Shown here piece after piece: positions 11,801 through 22,386 of a stretch of DNA of 64,000 nt; position 1 is the first letter of the stretch, and every line of letters begins with the position of its first letter. The DNA is from Fragilariopsis cylindrus CCMP1102 (taxonomy: Eukaryota > Bacillariophyta > Bacillariophyceae > Bacillariales > Bacillariaceae). The stretch is taken from the NCBI GenBank assembly GCA_900095095.1, contig FMBT01000316.1, positions 62,001 to 126,000 of the forward strand. The letters run 5' to 3'. The notes below the pieces were generated by a model. That model was given only the letters and a program-made list of their open reading frames with translations, did no database searches and had not been told where the DNA came from. Made by a program: the position numbers and the translations under genes.

Positions 11801-12765
11801 CTTACAATCGAATTATTCGAATCATTCGCACTCGCATTTGAATTGTTCGCTTCATCGTTCGAAGGAGGTAGAGGTGGACCATCGTACGATACCATATATG
11901 GGTATTCACTTGTTGTTGCTGTCCCTTCAACAAATTTACCATATTTGCGAATCATCTTGTATAGATCAACCCATCCTTCTGCGTAATGTACACCCCGTGT
12001 ACCAGAACGTATTGCTATTGTTGATGGTGTTGCTTTTGTTGCTGTTGGTTTCTTCAATAGATTATTTGAGGAGGAGGAGGAGGACGACGACGATGACAAT
12101 GATGTTGGTGGAATGAACCCATACCCAATATCAGTTTTTAAATGATATAATTTCCATCCATGTTTTTGTAATTTACAAAATGTCCATACATGACTTGCAA
12201 ATTTTTCAGCCTGTCTTTCTGAAATAATGTCTTCTTCTTTTTCTTTTAAAGAAGTAGAAGAAGAAGAAGAAGGATCATAATCTAATAATGATTCTAATTT
12301 CGAGATCTCTTGAGGAAGTGTTGTTGTGGATGTTGTTGTGGTAGCAACACTATCATTCGCGTTTGAATTCGCATCCGCATTCGCATTCGTATTGACCTTC
12401 ACCGCCATCGCGGTCTTCGTCGCGGTTTTCGCGACTTCTGCTTGATTTTCGGCGTCAATAGTATCGGACGACGAAGCAAGACAAATTTGTAGTAATGGTG
12501 GAAGTGCGGTGATACCATTATCATTCGCACTTGCTTTATTCGCTTCTTCTTCTTCTTTTTCTTGATTTGTAACAGTAGTATCATTATCATCATCATCATC
12601 AGACGTTGCAGCAGCAGGACGTTTTAAATCCTGATGAGGATAATGAAACGATTGGCACTCCTCCATAGTAGTCTCTTCCTTGATGGGAATACTGCTACTA
12701 CTACGACGAGTGCTGTCTTGAGGCGCTGCGTAAGTTGCAGTAAGAGTACAATCCAACTTCTTCAT
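8836..12765 (-). CDS. Large low-complexity protein with C-terminal helicase-associated (HA) domains
   Basis: A single uninterrupted frame of 1309 residues. Near 200-290 is a segment with WTFCKLQKHGWKLYHL and DIGYGFIPP, then RGVHYAEGW, resembling the small Trp-rich modules that precede HA domains in diatom proteins. The middle is disordered: Ser, Asn, Asp, Ala and Pro runs, an acidic block near 590 and His/Asn/Asp repeats near 870. At the C-terminus are two HA-type modules: about 1104-1230 (WVKRLQEAKMFVITHGH ... LGSWAKRQRYQYKL, split by a 50-residue insert) and about 1232-1297 (WEAQYEMLKEYYKKNNQ ... LFKWIGTQRYQMTKL). HA domains are putative nucleic-acid-binding modules named from bacterial helicases; no helicase motif is present here. 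A nuclear DNA/RNA-binding role is plausible. A basic KKRRSRSTHRKS patch could be a nuclear signal. Confidence 0.8.
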   Translation of the reverse strand: MKKLDCTLTATYAAPQDSTRRSSSSIPIKEETTMEECQSFHYPHQDLKRPAAATSDDDDDNDTTVTNQEKEEEEANKASANDNGITALPPLLQICLASSSDTIDAENQAEVAKTATKTAMAVKVNTNANADANSNANDSVATTTTSTTTLPQEISKLESLLDYDPSSSSSTSLKEKEEDIISERQAEKFASHVWTFCKLQKHGWKLYHLKTDIGYGFIPPTSLSSSSSSSSSSNNLLKKPTATKATPSTIAIRSGTRGVHYAEGWVDLYKMIRKYGKFVEGTATTSEYPYMVSYDGPPLPPSNDEANNSNASANDSNNSIVSASANDNTIITTKTTTLSQDISKLESLLDDPSKPKNLKPRIIKKIENKMKMKMEQQHQGQQQRPKQFQQEAQAFHFKHPYQRILLEQRQYQRNKRKCQRQCRRSSKRLVMKKPQKNPLPLIPLQTPSPPHTTPPLSPNPVTASSPPPPPVPGSRRLSRCKMIISRPSEETHAKLFAGAVTPAPAPATTCHRRRPFILPTTKLTLNTSRRTLSVSTSDDGETEEEEGATAPSDNDNANKGGRTFNENELYNRLLKDLTGPELSIVVDIFGCRDDVVDDDIDDDEDDDGDEDDGDDVEEEDGTTTIPQNKIQVAYNDVSRNANIPPPVPTIARLPIVPPTPRELNENTMRLINNSCISRASGLEQLLSPQSHQATTIPMMDVLLSPMKPRRTATTSFLTTLSSYKTIESMTATAMADAAATAAASAAARATSTSTVMANANTAAASAAAARANSASTTSHGDTKKIDNSNCAVSAANVAAATATRGHALPLTLFHHIGYDRMTEDNTGFFDDTFIYDHRNYNHNRNNGSNNNNGNDNDNNIDIHIDIDSDNDNEDKRGNDKPNISNDCVGVDKDNDEDNEITSAITSLQMQRLGRDLCLPDNICGGNAYTTRNNDDNLSVLEEEKALLDSYPCSLSRQSTFDMITTAQIALKDENTTLHAEKVVAKTMMMMAKSNEEVDADTDANTTGSTDADSNTTDNTDESSTSEEEKKMPAEPTTTIKKNKRKDKKKRPREEYLWPSRLPKKRRSRSTHRKSLPIVMAETINGDKTTFLVCSAKENLDDAKWVKRLQEAKMFVITHGHSRIPTTYPTNPSLGSWAKRQRYQYKLYTKHSSNMKNMMITRSSPERSIQESSSLVANAITINNTDGDDDDDGCSDETNINSNVEIVKCQLNPQRIQALNDIGFCLDSQQEGWEAQYEMLKEYYKKNNQEHPTKYTHYELFKWIGTQRYQMTKLQQGKTSFLTPERIMKLNSLNFVWDLPPSNGSKIDPR

Positions 12766-12839
12766 GGTTGGTTTTTAGTGGAGTTGTAGTATTGGTTTTT
12801 GTGGTTGTGTGTGCTTGTGCCTGATTGTGGAGATGAGTA

Positions 12840-13280
12840 AAACTCTGTGTGTGTGTGTGTGTGTGTGTGAAAAGGAGAAAGAGAGTGAGAGAGAGAGAGA
12901 AGAGAATATGACTGAACAGCCAATGCTGTACTGAGCTGCTGTAGACAGCCAATGCGAAATATAAACGAATCAAATCGAGTGTAATCGTATTATGACTTAC
13001 TTTTGTTTCTTCTGAACGGGAGGAATAAAAATGATGAGTAAAATTCTGATTATTGTGAGACAGATGCGTGTGTGATTGTGTGTGTGTATGCGAGTGTGAG
13101 TGTGAGTGTGAAAGCGTGAGAGAGAGAGTGTGAGAGAGTGTGTTTGCCGAGAAGAACATGACTACAGTAAAACAAACAATGCTGTACTGCTTGTTGTACT
13201 GTGTTGCTGTAGAATCGCGTAGAGATGCAATTGTATTATGACTTACGATTTGTTTCGTTTTGTGAATCCTCTAACGGGGA
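12840..13280 (-). repeat. Tandem duplication of the upstream/leader region of the HA-domain gene
   Basis: Two related blocks, about 12840-13028 and 13075-13275, each contain a GT-repeat, a GAGAGAG tract, AATGCTGTACTG, a stretch with TGTATTATGACTTAC and an ACGGGGAGGA-like end. On the minus strand each block holds a GTAAGTCATAATAC sequence, a good splice-donor context. The blocks look like duplicated 5' leader exons or promoters of the gene starting at 12765. The copies are considerably diverged. Confidence 0.6.
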
Positions 13281-13291
13281 GGAAGCAGTGT

Positions 13292-14900
13292 TTACTTTAG
13301 TAAGGAAGAGTATTGGAAGTTTGATTTCTTTTTGGATTTTATGTGGACATTGATAATACAGTAAATTTGAAAAGAAATGAGAATAAAATTGAATCTAAGA
13401 AAGCGATGAATTCGATTTGGATTGGATTGGATTGAAGTTGGATTGTGAAGTTGGATTGCGTTGCGAAATTGAAGAATGTACAGTGCCACACGTACTTCTA
13501 GCATGTGGGGGTAAGAACACCTGTTCTTCTTCTCTCGGTGATGAAAGTGAAGAATGTACAGTACAGTGCGTAAACGGCGGTCATAAAAAGTAGGAAAGTA
13601 AATAGTAACCACGATATATTCTAAATCCGATGGATTTTTTTTTACTAATTTTGCCTCGCCTTGCTGCCTAATTACGGTAGTTTGACTGACTTGAAGATAA
13701 AAGTAATATCGGTTCTCCATTGGATTTATCGACTGGGAAAACGCTGTTAAACAAAAAACAGTCGATGCCAAGACCGTAAAGACAGATATGGATTTATCTT
13801 ACGGCGCGACTAAAGATTGCACGCAGTTTTACGTACTTAAAGTATATATGTATTTATGTTCTGGCACCACCACTGTGGCACTACACTCATTACTGTGGCA
13901 AACCACGCGCTCATGTACAGAACCAGTTGTACTGTCATGACATTTCAATCCAACAAGAAACAAAAACGGTATTTGTGTGCTTACGGCGCGTGTGCTTCTT
14001 TTGCTTCTTGCTTCTTTGCTTCTTTGTCTTCTTTGTCTTCTTGCTTCTCCTTTGAAAAGCAGCAGAAGACAGTCCAAACTAGAGTAGTATTGTACAGTAC
14101 CGGTATGTCTTAATGACTATTGATAGTTTTTGCAAATCGTCGTTCTCTTTTGGATGAGAAGGCGAATTTTGATAGTTTCATCATTTGGTGTGAGCTCTCT
14201 ATCTATCTTTGAAGTCTACAGTACTTCAAAAGTAATTTCATCCTGATCAATTAAACAAACGAAAAATTCTCTTCATCAACAATTAAACAAACGAAAAATT
14301 ATCTTCAATCTTGCTTGTTCTTTAAAGAACAGAAGACAGTCAAACGAGAGTAGTACGTATGTCTTCATGACTCTTTTGATAGACTTGTGGTGAGAAGAAG
14401 CATTTTGACTGATTCGATTCGATTCGATTTATTGATGAGCGTTTGCTTCTCTATCTTGTACGATAAAATTAAGCGCGTTGAATAATGAACCCCTAAAACT
14501 TACCCACAAAATGCGAAATGTATGAAAAAAAATAAAAATAAGCGTAGATTTTAAAAGGGTTCAACGCGCTTTAGCGCGTGCGAGTTAAGCGTTAGCTGGA
14601 GGAAGTACAGTAGCTACCGGTACAGTGTAGTGTTAATAAAGAAAGTAAGTAACGAGACAATAATATTTCACTTCTACGATGGTGTGGATTATTCTATTCT
14701 ATTTTATTTTATTTTATTTCTACATTTGATTTATTTTTGAATTCGGTGTATGCCGTGGTGAGATTTGTGCTGTGAATTTATTTATTTTCATTTTTCGATT
14801 TCCACCATCCTCGCTTACAGTACGGCAAAAATAAAAATAAAATCGATAAAATGTGCGTAGTTAACATAGTGATACTTACCGTTAATGTGTTTTCGGAACA
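13292..14900. other. Gene-poor spacer with short inverted and dispersed repeats
   Basis: A 159-codon minus frame (13771-13292) is open but has no recognisable domain and ordinary spacer composition, so it is not called as a gene. Segment 13855-13990 has a diverged relative at 15358-15510. Arms AAGCGCGTTGAA (14471-14482) and TTCAACGCGCTT (14560-14571) form an inverted repeat. ATTTT repeats lie near 14696-14720. A GGTAAGTATC donor-like site exists on the minus strand near 14880. Confidence 0.5.
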
Positions 14901-16195
14901 AGAAACAGTAGAAGAAATGGCGCCACTCATTATTTTTGTTGTTATTATTTTTTAGTTTTAATTAGTATTATAATATCGATTCACTCGTCGCATGTGGAAT
15001 AAAGTTCTTTTAATAATTGATTGTTATCCTAATCTATTTTTTTCTTATCCTTAAGCCACTTGATTGGTATGTGCTTCCCTGCTCCGTCTAAAGATTGAAA
15101 TTGGGGGGCGCCGCTTGTTAACACAGCAAATGAAATTGCGCATGCATCATACTTTGTGGCGAGGCTTGGTTTCATATGAGTCCGCGATGGGCGCACATGC
15201 CTCACAATCAAGGATGCTTGACATGCAGTAAATGTAAAACTTGACTTGCTCTCTCAATCGCCAAGAATTACAATTTTATTATAGGGTGTGTCACACTCTT
15301 CTAATAATCGAGTCAGTCAAGATACGGAGCAACACTACGCTCAGAATACTGTAGAGCGAAGTATTAATATCATTGTGGTACAACCACTTTGGTGCATCCA
15401 CCACTGTGGCACACCCACGCGTACTACTAACGTTACTTGTACTGTCACGCTGAATCAAGCAATTTCAACCTAAAGAAAAAAACGGTATTTGTGTGCAATA
15501 CCGTCGCAGTCGCTTTTATTGAGGGCACTATTTCCATTCAGTGGTATGTCTGCGTTGTGTACAGATTAATGTACAGTTGTAATGTACGGTGGTAACGTAT
15601 GTGTATGTTGCACTGATCCGATTAAAGTTGCGTTTCTGTGTGAAACAAGGAAGGTTTGTATAACAATTGTGTGTAGACATACACTTGTAGTACAAACTTT
15701 TTTGTAGCTTAATCGTCCTTTATTGTTACTGTTATTTGTATATAATATGATTGGATGTGAATTTTTGAGTTGACTGTACATGTACGGTAGGGAGGGAGGG
15801 GATCAAAGTGGTGCTAGATGATGATTCGATTCAATTTAATTCAATCCAATCCAATCCAATCCAATCCAATTCAATTCAATTCAATTCAATTCAATTGCTC
15901 GTTCAATCGATCGTTCGTTCGTTCGTTCGTTCGTTCGTTGGTGTGACTAATAGTAGGACGATGATCATTTTGATATTTCGGTAGTTGATGTGTTGATACC
16001 ATAACGAATACACCACAGGGATAATACTATAGATACAGACACACATCATGGACCATGAACATACCTGCCAGATGTAAGCAGATAATTATTGATTGATTTT
16101 ACGTACTCAAAACAAACAAAAGCTGTCAACACACAATCGCACAAATAAACTAATACCGTTACTTAAAAAACAAAACTAGCAATGACAAATTCAAT
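14901..16195. other. Spacer with pentanucleotide and tetranucleotide arrays
   Basis: No gene is supported. A CAATC/CAATT pentanucleotide array (about 15828-15896) runs into a TTCG tetranucleotide array (about 15911-15938). Segment 15358-15510 is a diverged relative of 13855-13990, sharing CCACTGTGGCA, TTGTACTGTCA and AACGGTATTTGTGTGC. Confidence 0.6.
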
Positions 16196-16229
16196 TCAAA
16201 TCAATTCAATTCAATAAGTACATGCAAAA

Positions 16230-16670
16230 CATATTTTGCAAAACACCCGACGGAATCGCCATCAGCTGATTGATTCGTCAAAGTCCTCACGTTGTATATG
16301 CAAAACCATTTTGTGAAATACCGACGGAATCGCCACCAGCTGATTCATTCGTCATCGGCATCACGATGTATATGCATAATCATTTTGCGAAACACCCGAC
16401 GGAATCGTTATCAGCGGATTCATTCATCATCGGCATCACCGAAATCGTGACCGGACGGATGGCATTCTCGACTGCTGGTACTTTACTGAATCTTTCAATC
16501 GCCATCAGCTGATCCATTCATTCATCATCGACATCACGATGTTTGTATTTTGCGAAACACACCCGACGGAATCGCCATCAGCAGATTCATTCATCATCGG
16601 ACGGCATCACCGAAATCGCATCCGGACGGATGGCATTCTCGACTGCTCATACTTTACTGGATCAATCAGG
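16230..16670 (+). repeat. Tandem repeat of about 75-80 bases that stays open as coding sequence
   Basis: The core GACGGAATCGCCATCAGC, then TGATTCATTCATCATCGG and CATCACGATGTATATGC, then a TTTTGCGAAACACCC link, recurs at about 16248, 16326, 16399 and 16565. A second module, GGACGGATGGCATTCTCGAC, occurs at 16454 and 16625. Two frames read through it (16270-16512, 80 codons; 16543-16737, 64 codons), giving repeats like KHPTESxxADSFIIGIT. This may be a fragment of a repetitive protein gene or simple satellite DNA. No start or flanking exon can be assigned. Confidence 0.55.
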
Positions 16671-16739
16671 TTGCTGTTATTGCTATCGCTTTGATTGTGC
16701 TACCATGATCCTCAAATTGGAATTAAGATTCAATTGAAT

Positions 16740-17465
16740 TCAAATCCAGAACCTACAGATAAAAGTATGTAAAAAGAAATATTATGGTGTAATACTATTT
16801 CTTCTAATCATCCTCTTATTCCATCGCACCGCATCATTAGTGCATGCCTCCCAACCGATGCTGACGATGTACAAAATGTAATACAATACAACGACGACGA
16901 CTGTTATTCCAAGAAGTAGAATACATCAAGATTGAAACAGAAGAAAAGTATTCAAGGAAACGAGAATAAAGACAATGGCTAAATATTATTTTACGTGAAG
17001 GGTGAGACGATTAGTAATGAAGAACTATTACATGCCGCTAATATATCCCGATATAATACAGCACAATTAAATCATATATTGTAACACCTACAAGATCACA
17101 CGTTTAGAATCCACAAAAGAATAATTATACCACTTGCTTGCACAAGCATTCTACAATGGCACTGACTGATATTCGTGTCGTTGAGTAGTGGGCCAGAATA
17201 TGACGACCAAAATCTTTACTCTCACCACGAGATCATCCATCTCCTAGGCGATTTGTGTGAAAATAATGATGACTACATACAGTCTCGCTTGAATACCTTG
17301 ATTCCCTTTTGTTATGTTGTATACTACTGAGTATTTCTGCTGCAGATCAAATATAAGTGGACTGTCTTTTGAATTGTCGTCGTCTCGGTCGGTCGCTGTG
17401 ATGAGTGAGTACAGTACTAGCAGGGGATGATATAAGATACCCAATGTAAAAAATGCTACCAGAAA
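16740..17465. other. Intergenic stretch
   Basis: No supported gene. Frames are short and have spacer composition. Confidence 0.5.
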
Positions 17466-17469
17466 ACAA

Positions 17470-18310
17470 ATTTACTCCAAGCTCCTTTTGGGGGTTGCGG
17501 AAAATTATTCTGTCGCCTGTCTGTTTTCCCTACAATTTTTAATCCACTACCGTACTACTACATACCTATAGTCAAATGCTGGCATTATAAAAGAGTGGCC
17601 AGTGGTGGTCAGGTCTGATTTTCTACTAGAGATTATGGCTGCTCACATTATACAGTTGGACAGGTCTTGAATTGGGCTGCAATCGCAAGTTGGTATGGTA
17701 GTCTAATGTAAAGTAAGTATCATGCCAACATACTGCCTCATAATAGCATGTATACAATTAGTTTATCACATCGAGTGCAGCACCGCACCACTGAGAGACC
17801 AAAGGGTGAATTTGGTTGCAACACAAATAATGTGAGTCAGAAAAAGGAATGTAGTGGTGTTCAACATTGATCTCCTAGTGGTTAACATAACCTATTATAC
17901 AAGTAGAGATGGGTTCATTTTTTCACCAAGGGGGTTTTGTGTGCCTTTCCTAACAGTATTCATAATGAGGTTGATAAGGTAAAGCAGGAGAAAAGTTTCA
18001 GGTTTCATTGGTTGAGCACTTCATCTCTAGAATTTCATACAGATCAATAGACAAGGCTTAGCTAAAGATCACATTCTTCTTGTGTCAGATGTCCATCAAA
18101 TCACCTAGTAGTACAGCTGAGTAGTGGAGCACAATAAACTATGGCAAATCAGCAGTTGTTGTTGTTGCTGTTGTTGTTTAGTATTGTGTGTGTTGGTTGG
18201 TTGACAGGAAGAGATAGAAATTCAGCATGTGTTGGGAGTGAATTGTACAATCTGTTCATGCTGATGTTTAAAAGAAGTGCACAGCAAATTCTTCTATGCA
18301 CTGACTAGCA
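17470..18310 (-). mobile_element. Inverted second copy of the retroelement-fossil 3' segment
   Basis: Reverse-complement match to 3635-4465: AGCTCCTTTTGGGGG/CAAAAGGAGCT edge, TACTACATACCT, GCCAACATACTGCCTCATAA, AAATTTGGTTGCAACACAAA-like block, TTGATCTCCTAG, CATCACC-type 3' part, and TTGTTGTTGTTGTTG opposite the CAA tract at 3734-3768. Numerous single differences and small indels indicate an old duplication. No gene is intact. Confidence 0.7.
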
Positions 18311-18639
18311 GTTGCATACACATTTTTAAGATCCTTCATAAACTCCCTGCTTGCCTGCCAAAACAATTCAACAATAAAACAGTTAGTGCTTACTGGCAGT
18401 AGCAACACAATTCTGATCCTCATCGCACTCTCACCTTCATACTTTCTGCTACTACATCCTTCCTTGTTCTTCATACTTCATATCCCGCCCTCTTCCTCCT
18501 GTTTGATACCATCTCATCTCCAAAACACAGTAACATAATTCATCATCTGATGGTGAACAAGTATTTACTGCTGCATTTATGTTGCCATGGATTATCTAGA
18601 CTCTAGGACTTTCACCAACTATGACTTACCTTTGTAAGA

Positions 18640-19400
18640 AGTCTATCTGTCTTTGATGAATTATAGCATAGCTACCTAACTAGCCATGAGTTGGCCCTGC
18701 ATGGCTGCCTAACTTACATCATATGCTGACCTGGAGTGTCACAGCAAATGCACTAGACAGTAGCCAGTGGGGGATATGATTGTAACTAGTACCCTACCTA
18801 CCTCCCTGCCTCACATAATAAAGTATCACTTAGTGTTGAGTATTGCTCATTGTTGAACTTCAATCTCAACAACAAATGTACTCCATCTATATTGAATGGG
18901 TGTTGGTTGGCTGATGGATGGCTTGATGTGTTGTGGTGTTGTGTTGTGCACACTGCACTACCCTACACAAACAGAGAAGATGATGAATAAAGCACATAGC
19001 TACGTAGATATAACCTTAGTAAATAACCTTGTCTGCCTGCCTACCTGCCTGCCTGCCTTACATATGTTGTTGAACCAACGTATCAACAGCAAATTTACAA
19101 CACAGTGATTGACAGGAATGACTTGCTTTGCTATTTGCTGGGTTGGTTGGGATGGGTTGGGTTGATGGAAGATTATGCAGCACATCATACCACACAATCA
19201 ATCACCATACACACAGAGAATGCGGTGAAAAATTAATAGCTAGCTAGGGCATACACATGGACCCTACCTGTCTGCATATATACACCTCATAATATATGCT
19301 GGACTTAAGTTGTGAATTATCACAAATATGCCCATCAAATTACATTAAATTGGAATGACTTACATCGAATCATCATCCCATTGCATCACTCTTTTCATGC
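18640..19400 (+). repeat. Diverged ~235-base tandem repeat with TACCTGCCTGCC core, left part
   Basis: Units begin near 18790, 19029 and 19262 with CTACCTGCCTGCCT-like cores followed by ACATATGTTG-type sequence, a GTTGGTTGG segment and ACACAGAGAA, then TAGCTAGCTAGG or similar. Spacing is about 233-240 bases. Units are diverged, so the array is old. It resumes at about 20441. Confidence 0.65.
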
Positions 19401-20440
19401 TATGATCTATGACCGGTCTCCATCTGGTTAACCATTTTCTAGTCTTGAGTCTAGCAATTCGTCGTATATCTTCTGTTCGCCTTCTGGTAATACCATTTCC
19501 CTTATTGTATACAGGTGTGTTATTTTCTTTGATAGTGAGTCATATTCTGCCACTTTTCTGCCTCCCAGTACTGGTGTATTGCAATCAATGCACCTGTCTG
19601 TCCACATATCTATTATTAGTGATACTATGGCTTGAAAGAAGACGTGAAATTCTTCTTTTTTATTTGTGCTTTTCTTCTTATTTTCTTTTCTGTGTCTATA
19701 TTCTTTTCCTCTTGTCTTTTCTTCTTTCTTTTTCTTCTGGCATATTTCACAGGATCCTTTAATCTTTGTCTGTTTTTATATGCTTGCTGTTGTTTTCTCT
19801 ATTCCTTTGAGAATTTTCCTCTCAGTAGATTGCCCATCTATCAAATTCTTGTACCTTCCCATTCCTTTCATTCCTCTTATTCTTAACATTGTATTAGTCA
19901 TGCATTCCTCTATGAAGTATGCCATTGATCCTCCTTGTAGTATGTCACATAAGTTTATGTCTACTGTGTTTCGCATTACATTTATTTGTTTGATTATCTG
20001 TTACCTTTGGCTTTTCCTCTTCATAGATGTAAAGAGGTGGTGATCATCGTCTTCAACTGAATGCCAGCATGAGGCACATCTCTTATCATGAAAGTTATCT
20101 CTTTTGTGCATTCTCTATCCTGTTGGTAGTTTCTTTATGCAAAATTTGTGCATTCATTGTATCCCTTTCATTGGTATGTAGATCTGAATACATCCCAATC
20201 AATAATGTCAAATATATTGTCACTTGATACAAATATTTTACAGTAAAAGTTTCCTAGTGGCTTAAGCTGTATTGTCTCTTGTACTGTTTCCATGAAGTCT
20301 CTTGTAATTGTTCTTCCCTCTAAGTGGAATTGTACTACTGCATTGGGGTCCATCTTTTCAATCCTATTGTTGCTAGTTCATCTGCCTCAGAGTTGAGATA
20401 TGCATCCAATTATTTTTATCTGGGTGGTTGCAGCAAAAAC
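19400..20440 (-). mobile_element. Non-LTR (LINE-like) reverse-transcriptase fossil, C-terminal zinc-motif end
   Basis: On the minus strand, around 20090-20010, is a Cys/His motif of the form RCASCWHSVEDDDHHLF, the zinc-binding arrangement that follows the reverse transcriptase in many LINE-like proteins of stramenopiles. Other stretches at 20353-20168 and 19976-19776 have matching coding composition (for example DFMETVQETIQLKPLG). The element is broken several times, and no endonuclease or reverse-transcriptase core is present. It sits inside the ~235-base tandem array, so it inserted into existing repeat DNA or brought it along. Confidence 0.55.
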
Positions 20441-21195
20441 AATAACAGTAACACCACACTTTGTGTACTATGTATATGTGAGTGGTGGAATGAATTATCT
20501 AGATACTATGTAGCTAAGCTATTGACCTGCTGCACATCTACCTGCCTAGTTCACATAAGTAGCTAGTATGTCTTGTGTGATGGAACATCTCACTAGTTAA
20601 ATAGGGCTGTAACCAAACCCTGCCTGCCTGTCTGCCTGCCTTTCACGTGTTGACCTAAAGTCTATTGATTCACAATAACTACATCCTACAAAGTTTGATT
20701 TGATGGAATGACTCTCTGTCTGGTTTGCCGGTTGTGTTGTTTGTTGGATCATACCTGCCCACCTACCACCTATTCACCACCACAATTTATTTACTAGGAA
20801 GTAGGATGTCTTTTGTGATGCATTATTGACTAGAGCAGCTAAGATTACTTGACCATGTCTGTCTACCTGCCTGCCTACCTGCCTCACATGTATTGACCTA
20901 AATGATATGTGTGTGATTGGTTGGGGTGTACTATCTTTGTGTTGGATGGAGCATTTGTTACATGACACATCACATTGCATCACAACATGTACCAAGCAAA
21001 AAGAGAAGGTAGCAAAATATGCATATTAGAGCTAGCTAGGACATCATGGTCCCTCTGCCTACCTACCTGCCTATCCACTACCTTATATATATGTGCTGAC
21101 CTGGGACTAAAAATTCTGATCTTGGTTGTGTTGTATTATGCTGTGTTGTGTTTAGATGGAGCATCCCGTCCCATGACACCATCAAATTAAATCAT
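20441..21195 (+). repeat. Diverged ~235-base tandem repeat, right part
   Basis: Units start near 20528, 20620, 20855 and 21051 with TACCTGCC or TGCCTGCCTG cores, followed by TCACATGTATTGACCTAAA-type sequence, TTGATGGAATGACT, GTTGGATGGAGCAT and TAGCTAGCTAGGAC. Spacing varies from about 92 to 237 bases. Confidence 0.65.
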
Positions 21196-22386
21196 CTCAC
21201 ATCTCACACAATAGCAACAGCAGCAGCAGCAACAACAACAACAACAACAATAGGATAGGATAGGATAGAAGATGAACACAAAGAAAGTACAGTATCACTT
21301 TAGCTATTGACATACTGACTGCCTCTCTAGTCTATATATCATATTTATATATATGTATATGTATGAGATGTCATGTCATGTCATGTCATGTCAGTCAATA
21401 TTGATTCCCATCCCTTGCCTCCTTGCTGCTATTCATGATTGATGATTGATGATTGATGATTGATGATTGATGATTGATGATTGATGATTGATAGATTAAA
21501 AGAGAAATCGTACAATAGACACAAAAAAAGAGGCATTTTGATATTGAAGTTCAATATAGACGATACAGTAGGGCAGGGCAGAGAGATAGAAAGAAAGCAC
21601 ACGAACAGATCTCTTAGTATACTGGCACCTATGCAATTACTGCATACAAAATGAATGAATCACACATCAAAAAAAATTGCAACTACCCGTACAATAATTA
21701 TGGCAAGAGAATAAAAAATAAATAAATAATGAAAGAACAACAAAGGACGAACAGATGATGATGATACGCATAATTCTTTTATTATGCTAGTACTGTAGCA
21801 GCTAGCTAGCTAACGTCGTAATGAGTATTAAAAATGATAGTAGCGCGTGGAAATAGCAATATAATTATTTAATTAATTAAGAAAGCAACCGCGATGAAAT
21901 AAAAATGCTGTGCTGCTGCGTGCATCTACTAATTATTAATTTTGAAGGGTTAATTGTCGTACTGTACTACTATAATTGTTTAGGACCTAGTACGAGTACA
22001 ATTTTACACGCGCTGCCTTGTTATTAGGTCACTAATTTTTTGTAGGAATTGAATTGGTAAAAAGCCATTAGAAGAAAGCAAAGCAAAGCAGATTTACACT
22101 ACTAGTCCAAAGCCAAAGCGCCCAAAAACTTTTTTCTCACAATATTGTATCACAAAAGCAAAAAAGCAAGACACAGTGTGTGTTCTCTTCTCTTTCCATA
22201 CAATAACTAAACTCAACTAAACTCAACAAGATTGTGTTGTTTTTCTACGATTACGATTACAATTGTATATATGTATATATCGAGTACAGTACAGTAAGTG
22301 AATAATGGTAAAAGTTCCCGAACGTAATACGTACGTTGCATGGCTGTATGCATTATTGTAGAATTTAATATGATGTACGTTGTGCT
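21196..22386. repeat. Microsatellite-rich spacer upstream of the 22387 gene
   Basis: AAC repeats (21223-21251), a TGTCA pentamer run (about 21369-21394), and a GATTGAT heptamer run of about eight units (about 21435-21492). No gene is supported. Just before 22387, TTGTGCTGTG repeats and a TACAGTACAGTA motif (22283-22296) occur. Confidence 0.7.

Noticed and set aside
13292-13771. 159-codon minus frame upstream of the HA gene
   Set aside because: No domain, spacer-like composition and overlap with probable leader sequence.
19409-20043. Phe/Leu-rich plus-strand frames
   Set aside because: They are antisense of the reverse-transcriptase fossil on the minus strand.
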